NCBI RefSeq assembly: GCF_000152705.1
Contig: NZ_CH672413.1
Location: forward strand, 2,794,139-2,858,138
Reading direction: 5' to 3'
DNA: 64,000 nt
DNA from: Janibacter sp. HTCC2649
GTDB taxonomy: Bacteria > Actinomycetota > Actinomycetes > Actinomycetales > Dermatophilaceae
Part shown: piece by piece, positions 25,596-32,100 of the stretch
How the letters are laid out: each line of letters opens with the position of its first letter
Numbering within the stretch: the stretch's first letter is position 1
Made by a program: the position numbers and the translations under genes
The notes under the pieces: generated by a model
What the model was told of the DNA's origin: nothing
Seen by the model: only the letters and a program-made list of their open reading frames with translations
Database searches by the model: none

Positions 25596-26470
25596 CCGGC
25601 AAGCGTCTGCTCGGTGCACTCGCGGCCGGAAGCGCCGTCGTCGTGGCGTTCGGCCTCGGCGGCGGCTTCTCGGCGTCCTCGTCGTGGGCCGGTGGCAAGC
25701 ACGACCCCGATGCGGGTGGCCAGACCCAGACCCAGAGCCAGGCTCAGGCACAGGCACAGGCCAAGACTCAGCCCCAGGCCAAGGCGTCCCCGGTCGCCAC
25801 CGTGGCGCCGGGATCGATGGGACTCATCGCCCTGACCTTTGATGACGGTCCTTCGGAGATCACGCCCCAGCTGCTCGAGGTCCTCAAGAAGAAGAACGTC
25901 AAGGCGACGTTCTTCCTCCAGGGCGACCATGTCGCGGCCCATCCCGAACTGGTGCGCCGGATCCACGACGAGGGTCACGTCATCGGCAACCACAGCTGGT
26001 CGCACCGACCGTTCGATGGCCTGAGCGACGCCGAGGCCCTGCGCGAGATCACCCGCACCAACGAGGCGATCCGCAAGATCACCGGAGTCACCCCCGAGCT
26101 CTTCCGCTACCCCCAGGGTGTCGAGAGCGAGTCGGGCAACAGGGCCATCCGCTCGCTCGGCATGTGGGGTGGTGTCCTGTGGCACTGGGAGACCGACGCG
26201 GGCGACTACAGCTGCCCCGGTGCCGACGGCGTGCAGCGCTACCTCAACGACAACGCCACGGACCAGGCGTTGCTGCTCCTCCATGACGGCAACGAGGTCG
26301 TGGACTGTGCGCAGAACCAGCCGAAGTACCTGCCGAGGGCGATCGACTCGTTGCGTGAGCGCGGCTTCGAGTTCGGTGTCGTCGCCAGCGCCGGCGGGCC
26401 GAGCTGGGTCAACCAGTACTCCTGGGTGAGGGTCATCCCCGCCGACGCGACGGTACCAAGCCGCCGCTGA
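25592..26470 (+). CDS. secreted polysaccharide deacetylase (CE4)
   Basis: A 292-aa CE4 enzyme with an N-terminal signal/anchor (LLGALAAGSAVVVAFGLGGG) and a Gln/Ala/Thr-rich linker (residues ~45-68) before the NodB domain. Catalytic motifs: TFDDGP (metal Asp and base Asp), NHSWSH (two metal His), FRYPQG, a Trp-rich strand with DAGDY, and LLLHDG (catalytic His). These remove N-acetyl groups from GlcNAc polymers or peptidoglycan. Coupled to the GT2 and the small membrane protein, it would most simply deacetylate the exported polymer (as IcaB or PgaB do). Peptidoglycan deacetylation is the alternative. Confidence 0.88.
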   Translation: MTGKRLLGALAAGSAVVVAFGLGGGFSASSSWAGGKHDPDAGGQTQTQSQAQAQAQAKTQPQAKASPVATVAPGSMGLIALTFDDGPSEITPQLLEVLKKKNVKATFFLQGDHVAAHPELVRRIHDEGHVIGNHSWSHRPFDGLSDAEALREITRTNEAIRKITGVTPELFRYPQGVESESGNRAIRSLGMWGGVLWHWETDAGDYSCPGADGVQRYLNDNATDQALLLLHDGNEVVDCAQNQPKYLPRAIDSLRERGFEFGVVASAGGPSWVNQYSWVRVIPADATVPSRR

Positions 26471-26486
26471 CACCCTGACACCCTGA

Positions 26487-26528
26487 CGTCCGCGCGGATG
26501 GTCGAGAAGGTGACCATCCGCGCGGACG
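26487..26528. terminator. bidirectional terminator between CE4 and nei genes
   Basis: A perfect 17-bp stem (26487-26503 with 26512-26528), 8-nt loop; arms cgtccgcgcggatggtc and its complement. Both flanking genes converge on it. Confidence 0.85.
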
Positions 26529-26541
26529 CAAAGGCAGGGGC

Positions 26542-27378
26542 TCACCCGCGGCGCTGGCAGTTGCCGCACCAGAAGAGGTTGCGGCCGGCCATGATCTGCG
26601 TCTTGATCTTCGAGCCGCAGACGTGGCACGCCTCACCCTGGCGCTTGTAGACGTAGGAGTCGCGCGTCGTCATCCGTACGTCCTCGCCGGCCTCGAGGGC
26701 CTGCGCGACGGCGTCGACCTGTTCGTGGATCGTGACGATCTTGCTCGTGGCGACACCGATGGGGAGGAGGGTCACGAGGTCCTCCCAGATGGCTCGCCAG
26801 GTCTTGCGCTGCAGCTTGTTGCCGGGCCGAAAAGGGTTGACCCGCAACCGAAACAGCACTTCCGAGCGATAGACGTTGCCCACGCCGGCGAGCACGGCCT
26901 GGTCCATGAGGAGTTCGGCGATCGGCTTGCTCGACCGCTGGATCCGCTTCCATGCCAGGTCGGGGTCAGAGCGAACATCGCTGGGGCGCAACGGATCTGG
27001 CCCGAGTCGCGCCAGGATCTCATCCACCTTCTCCGGCGTCACCACGTCGCACACCATCGGGCCACGCAGGTCGGCGACGTGGTCGGAGGTCGCGAAGCGG
27101 CACCGGACCTGACCGACAACCGGCACCTCACCGGCATACGACGTCGTGTCGATCGTGAAGGTGCCGATGAGACCAAGGTGAACCCACAGGATCCGGTCGC
27201 CGGCGAACTCGACGAACAGGTGCTTGCCCCACGACGTCGCCTCGAGCACCTCGTGCCCGGACAGCAGGGCAGCGCCGCCGCCGAACTTCCCCTGCGGGCT
27301 CGACACCGTCGGGGAGGTGCCGCGGAACGCGATGTCGAGGTCGCGGGCGAGCGCATGGAGAGTGTGGCCTTCGGGCAT
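26542..27378 (-). CDS. Fpg/Nei-family DNA glycosylase (endonuclease VIII-like)
   Basis: A 278-aa base-excision enzyme. It starts MPEGHTLHALA: Pro2 is the Schiff-base nucleophile and Glu3 the acid; MPEGHT is the Nei2-type form rather than MPELPE of Fpg. The H2TH region is LLMDQAVLAGVGNVYRSEVLF, and the C-terminal zinc finger has C-x2-C...C-x2-C (CHVCGSKIK...FWCGNCQRRG). It cuts oxidised pyrimidines and abasic sites. The start is ATG 27378, six codons inside the longest frame, fixed by Pro2. Divergent from a broken PadR gene across a palindrome. Confidence 0.93.
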   Translation of the reverse strand: MPEGHTLHALARDLDIAFRGTSPTVSSPQGKFGGGAALLSGHEVLEATSWGKHLFVEFAGDRILWVHLGLIGTFTIDTTSYAGEVPVVGQVRCRFATSDHVADLRGPMVCDVVTPEKVDEILARLGPDPLRPSDVRSDPDLAWKRIQRSSKPIAELLMDQAVLAGVGNVYRSEVLFRLRVNPFRPGNKLQRKTWRAIWEDLVTLLPIGVATSKIVTIHEQVDAVAQALEAGEDVRMTTRDSYVYKRQGEACHVCGSKIKTQIMAGRNLFWCGNCQRRG

Positions 27379-27401
27379 GGCCCCATCATCGGCCACCCTG
27401 T

Positions 27402-27477
27402 GAGCGTTCGTGTATCGGCCTCGACTGCTGCGCGCCTCACCACGGGCGCCTCCGTCGACTCCGATACGCGAACACTC
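27402..27477. repeat. 76-bp palindrome between nei and the PadR remnant
   Basis: Arms of 23 bp (27402-27424 and 27455-27477, 19 of 23 paired) around a 30-nt spacer. Arms share gtatcgg and its complement ccgatac. The geometry matches family A (22-23 bp arms, ~31-nt spacer) but the sequence differs. It may be an element of a related class or an operator for the divergent genes. Confidence 0.65.
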
Positions 27478-27491
27478 CTAGACTCCGCCAC

Positions 27492-27840
27492 ATGGCAGCC
27501 ACCGAGACCCGACTGCTGCTGCTCGGCACCGTGATGCTCTTCGAGCCGGTGAACGGGTACCAGCTGCGGCGCGAGCTCGTGTCCTGGCAGGTCTAGGACT
27601 GGGCGCACGTGAACCCCGGGTCGATCTATTCGGGCCTGACGACGCTGACCAAGCAGGGCAACCTCGAGCGACACGATCTCGTCGACGGCACGCGCGACGT
27701 CGCGGTCTACACCAGCACGACCCAAGGGCGGGAGGAGTTCGCCCGACTGTGGCGTTCGGCCGTCGAGACTGTCGACGTCCTCTCGCCGCTGCCCTTCCAC
27801 ACGGCGATGGCGCTCATGCCGCTGGTGGGGCGCGAAACCG
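27492..27840 (+). pseudogene. PadR-family regulator, broken
   Basis: The frame from ATG 27492 encodes a PadR winged helix (MAATETRLLLLGTVMLFEPV, then NGYQLRRELVSWQV) but hits TAG at 27594-27596 where homologues continue with E/D-DWAHVNPGS. The same frame then goes on with DWAHVNPGSIYSGLTTLTKQ through the wing and recognition region to about 27835 (TAMALMPLVGRETV), where the C-terminal domain is replaced by unrelated sequence in another frame. One nonsense change plus loss of the C-terminal domain means the gene is dead. PadR genes commonly precede an ABC exporter pair, and a permease remnant follows directly. Confidence 0.85.
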
Positions 27841-27988
27841 TGCGCGGTGGGTCACCGACGCGGTGCGCACCTCCTTCTCGGGGGACTTCGCGCACGATCC
27901 GATGCTCTACGGCACCCTCTGGGCGGCGGTGCTCTTCGTCGCGGCGCTCTGGTGGGGGACGGCCACCTTCCGCAAGGAGAACGCCTGA
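27841..27988 (+). pseudogene. C-terminal remnant of an ABC-2 type permease
   Basis: In the frame two bases off the PadR frame, about 48 residues read RWVTDAVRTSFSGDFAHDPM followed by LYGTLWAAVLFVAALWWGTA and TFRKENA, ending at a stop at 27986-27988. This is a last periplasmic loop plus final membrane span of an ABC-2 exporter permease. The rest of the permease and the ATPase are missing. With the PadR fragment it shows that one deletion, with a junction near 27835-27845, removed the middle of a PadR-ATPase-permease locus. Confidence 0.65.
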
Positions 27989-28012
27989 CCACCCAGCCAC
28001 GTTGGGACGGAG

Positions 28013-28055
28013 AAGAACGCCGGGTATGCCGTCACACGGCATACCCGGCGTTCTT
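28013..28055 (+). terminator. strong hairpin terminator after the permease remnant
   Basis: A perfect 20-bp stem (28013-28032 with 28036-28055) and 3-nt loop; both arms contain the heptamer (gggtatgccgt / acggcataccc). Longest perfect stem in the window. It outlives the operon it once ended. Confidence 0.85.
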
Positions 28056-28077
28056 GCGTTTGGCTCCACCGCGGCAC

Positions 28078-28123
28078 CTACTGCACAGGAAGGTGCGCGA
28101 TCGCCCCGCTCACTGTGCAGTAG
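28078..28123 (-). terminator. palindrome at the 3' end of ku
   Basis: Perfect 11-bp arms ctactgcacag (28078-28088) and ctgtgcagtag (28113-28123), with gcgcgatcg repeated in the loop and just outside. It begins 19 bp past the ku stop and probably ends ku transcription. Confidence 0.55.
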
Positions 28124-28141
28124 CGCGATCGGAAGCTGTGG

Positions 28142-29026
28142 TCAGGAGGCCTTCTTGGCAGCCTTTTTCGCGGTGGTCTTCTTTGCTGCGGCCTTCTTGG
28201 CCGGCTTGGCCTCGGTCTTCTTGGCGGCCGGCTTCGACGGCGCCTCGCCGCGGGAGGCCTTGGCCTTCTCGACCGACTTGGCCAGGGCCGCGAGCAGGTC
28301 GACGACCTCACCGGACTCCTCGGCCTCGGCGGCGGGGGCCTGGACCTCTCCGCCCTCGACCTTGGCCTTGACGAGCGACTGCAGCGCGATGGCGTAGTCG
28401 TCCTCGTAGTCGTCGGCCTCGAAGTCCCCGGCGAGCTGCTCGATGAGGAGCTTGGCCATCGCCATCTCCTTGTCAGTCGCGTCACCGGCCTCGTCGATGC
28501 TGGCGAAGTCGGGCTTGCGGATCTCGTCGGGCCACAACATCGTCTGCATGACGATGACGCCTTCGCGCACCCGCAGCACAGCCATCGTCATCCGGGTGCG
28601 GATCGACACCGTGACGACGGCCATCCGGCCCTCGGACTCGAGTGCCTCGCGCAGCAGGATGTAGGGCTTGGTCGCCGTCTTGTCGGGCTCGAGGTAGTAG
28701 CTCTTGTCGAGGAGCATCGGGTCGATCTGGTCCGAGGGGACGAACTTCTCGACGTTGATCTCCTTGGAGGACTTGCTCGGCAGGTCCTTGAAGTCCTCGT
28801 CGGTGAGGACGACCATGTCGCCGTCCTCGGTCTCGTAGCCCTTGGCGATGTCGTCGAACGCGACCTCTTCGCCGTCGATGCTGCACGTGCGCTTGTACTT
28901 GATCCGGCCGCCGTCCTCACGGTGCACCTGCCGGAACTGCACGTCATGATTCTCGGTCGCCGAGTAGAGCCGCACGGGGACGTTGACCAGCCCGAACGAG
29001 ACCGCACCCTTCCAGATCGCACGCAT
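28142..29026 (-). CDS. ku: non-homologous end-joining protein Ku
   Basis: A 294-aa bacterial Ku that forms a ring on DNA ends and recruits LigD. It starts MRAIWKGAVSFGLVNVPVRL, the invariant Ku N-terminus, with the beta-barrel core through VGYE/ETEDGDMVVLTDEDF and KSYYLEPDK. After residue ~255 comes a Lys/Ala tail (KPAKKAAAKKTTAKKAAKKA) that binds DNA non-specifically, as in Streptomyces and mycobacterial Ku. Start ATG 29026, 21 codons inside the longest frame. The LigD domains are encoded 7 kb away at 35995-37810. Confidence 0.96.
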   Translation of the reverse strand: MRAIWKGAVSFGLVNVPVRLYSATENHDVQFRQVHREDGGRIKYKRTCSIDGEEVAFDDIAKGYETEDGDMVVLTDEDFKDLPSKSSKEINVEKFVPSDQIDPMLLDKSYYLEPDKTATKPYILLREALESEGRMAVVTVSIRTRMTMAVLRVREGVIVMQTMLWPDEIRKPDFASIDEAGDATDKEMAMAKLLIEQLAGDFEADDYEDDYAIALQSLVKAKVEGGEVQAPAAEAEESGEVVDLLAALAKSVEKAKASRGEAPSKPAAKKTEAKPAKKAAAKKTTAKKAAKKAS

Positions 29027-29092
29027 GAATCCATCGTATGCCGCTCGCGGCCCACGCGGTCCGGGTCGGCTGACCCTCCTTGGGGCCAAAAG

Positions 29093-29124
29093 CGAGGGGG
29101 CCCGGCTCTCGCCGGACCCCCTCG
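29093..29124 (-). terminator. terminator of the giant nuclease gene
   Basis: A 14-bp stem, 13 paired (29093-29106 with 29111-29124), TCTC loop; arms cgagggggcccggc and gccggaccccctcg. It lies 18 bp past the stop at 29143. Confidence 0.75.
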
Positions 29125-29142
29125 TCGTACTCAGGCTGACGC

Positions 29143-32100
29143 CTACTTGGGCTTGCCGTTCACCACCGTCACCGAGGTGGTGAAGGTGTCGGATGCGACT
29201 CGTGCGTCACCGGTGTAGGTGAGCAGGATCGACTTGGTGCCGATCGATCCGAACGGTCCCAGGACGATCGTGCCTGTCCCGCTGGCGTTCAGCGTGACCG
29301 TCCTCGTCACACCGTCAACCAGGACGGTGACCGTGCCGGTCGGCGTCACGTTGATGGCCGCCACCGTGATGGTGAGGGTCGTCGTGTCCTTGTTCTTCTG
29401 CAGGGTGGTCTTGCTCGCTGTTGCCGTGACGGTCGAGACCGCCTTGACCACAGTGACACTCACCGTCGTGCTCGACCCCACGTGCGACGCGTCGCCCGAG
29501 TAGTCGACGGTCAGCACGTAGGTGCCGGGCTCGAGAGACTTGGCCGCCAGGGCGACGTTCGCCGTCCCACCCGACACCGGAGCCGAGCCGAGCACGTTCG
29601 CACCGAGAGAGACCATCACGCTTCCGGTGGCATCCGACGGAGTCACATGAGCAACCACCGAACCCGATGCACCGTAGGTGATCTGGGCTGCCGTCGCGCT
29701 CACGCTCGAGGTTCCCTGAATCACCGTGATCGGCACCGAGGTCTGCGTGCCCGTCTGCACGCCGACGATGTCGAGCCGCTTGGCGCCAGGACTCGTGGAG
29801 GCCGGGACGACCACGTCGACCGAGGCCGTTCCGTATTCGTCGAAGATCGCCGTGCCGATGGTGTTGTTCACCGGGAACGTCCCGAGGGGCGCTCCGTTCA
29901 ACGACACCGCGACCTGCGTGTCCTTCAGGTCCGGCGCAGTGGAGAACGCCAGCGACGACAGGTTGAACTGCACGTGCTCACCCGGTGCGTAGGTGCTCGC
30001 CGTCCCGGTGAAGTGCACGCCGACCGAGCGCTGGGTGTAGTCCGGCTGCAGGGGCGGGTCGTCGTCGCCGGCGAACTCCGCCAGGTAGTCGACCATCGCC
30101 TGCAGGTCGGTCACGCCCGTGTCCTGCTTGTTGGTGCCCGAGGAGAAGGCGTTGAAGTTGTCGCCGCCTGCGGCGAGGAACGAGTTCGCGGTCACGGCAT
30201 ACGTCGTGGTCGGAACAATCGCCTGCCCGTTGAGCCACATGTCCTTGATCCGGGAGCCCTGGGCGGCGTCCGGGTCATAGGTGTAGGTGAAGCCCTTGGA
30301 GAGGCCGAGCCGCAGGAACGGCCTGGCCGCGCCACCCGGCTGCCACTGCTGCTCGAGCACTGACTTGACCTGTGCACCGGTGAGGTCCAGGTTCACCAAC
30401 GTGTTGGCGAAGGGCTGCACATCAGCGGCCTGTCGGTAGGACACCACCCGCGGGTAGTCCGTGCCCGTGCCGAGCATGTCGGCCCGCAGTCCACCGGGGT
30501 TCATGAACCCGATCTGTGCGCCACCGACGGTTGCGGGGGTCGCCCAGCGCTGGACCTCGGCGACCAGGTTGCCCAGGGTGGACTCCTGACCGCGGTTCTC
30601 GGTCGTCCCGTTGGCCAGCTTGCCCCGGTTGAACGGAGCAGCGATGTCACCCAGCGGCACCGCACCGAGCGGTCCGGCCTTGGTGACGGCCGCGTCGACG
30701 ATCGCCTTGGTGGCGGCGTCGACCGGGTACAGAGCTGCACCAGCCGCGTCCTCGAGAGGCAGGAGCGTCTGCGTCTTGGCCTGGACCTGACCCGTGCCGT
30801 TGTCCACCGTGAACACCAGCTTGTTGAGGTTCACGCCGTACTGGCCCGCCGAGACGACGGGACGGTCGGTGACCGGTCGACCCGCCCAACCGGCAACCGG
30901 GAAGGAGCAGTTGTAGGCGAGGTGCGTGTGTCCGGAGACGATCGCATCCACCTTGTCGTTGACTCCCGTGATGATCGAACCGAAGTCCGAGGTCGGGTCG
31001 TCGTCCATGGTGTCGCAGGTGGTGGTCGGTGCACCCTCGTGGACGAGGAGCACGATCACGTCGACGCCAGCCGCCTTGAGGGCGTCGGCCTCGGCGTTGG
31101 TCGCGGCGACGACGTCGCTGATCTCCACGCCCTGGATGCCGGCGGGAGAGACCAGCTCGTCAAGGTGCTCGGTGACGGCGCCGATGAAGCCGACCTGGAC
31201 TCCGTTCATGTCCTTGACCCAGCTCGGGTCGAGGAGCTCACTTGCCGGAGCGCCAGCCTTGTGGACGTTGGCACCGAGGTACTTCCAGGCGGCACCACCG
31301 TAGGGGTTGGTCGTCGCGTCGTAGGGCGCCATGACCCGCTTGAGCAGGTCGTCGTAGCCCTGGTCGAACTCGTGGTTGCCCACGGCCGAGACCTCGAGGC
31401 CGGCTTCGTTGAGCGCGTCGATGGTCGGCTTGTCCTTCTGGATGAAGGACTCGAAGGTCGACGCACCGATCAGGTCACCCGCGGCCGCGAACACCGTGTT
31501 GGGGTTCGTCACACGCAGCTGCTTGACGGCGCCCGCGAGGACGGCGGCGCCGGCCTCGTTCGGGAACGGTGCCCCGGTGTTGTTGAGCAGACGACCGTGG
31601 AAGTCGTTCGTCCCCAGGATCTGGACGTCCACCGGACCCGAGGCGGGCGCGGTGTTGATCCCGATGATCTCCGGACTGTGGTCGGAGGACCGGAACTGGT
31701 TGGGGGCGTACAGGTTGGTCGCGTTGGTGTTGAAGCGGGAGTACTCGTAGTAGACCGACTCGTAGCCGTTGATGTCCCAGATGTCGACTGCGTTGACATC
31801 CGCCAGGGCAGGCGCGTTGGCCAGCACGTGGTCGAGGGAGCCGATCTGGCCGTCGAAGTTGTAGGTCTCCTCGCCCGGCTTGCTGCTGGACTCCAGGTTG
31901 GTGTAGCCGGCCGCCTCGAGGACCTGGATCGGGTCCTCCTCGGAGTAGGCGTTGAAGTCACCGGCGAGGAACATGCGGCTGATGCCACGTGTCGTCTTGA
32001 AGTCGTTGGCGAAGGTCACCAGGGCGTTGGCCTGGAGGATCCGCCGGTCATTGGCGTTGCCCTGACCATCGGGGTCCGGGGTGCCGGAGCCCTTGGACTT

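Noticed and set aside
22748-26470. Nod-factor (nodABC) locus
   Set aside because: A GT2 and NodB-like deacetylase are present but no NodA acyltransferase or nod boxes; the small membrane protein fits an ica/pga layout better.
27594-27596. TAG read through as an amino acid in the PadR gene
   Set aside because: The gene also lacks its C-terminal domain and no recoding signal is seen, so decay is simpler.
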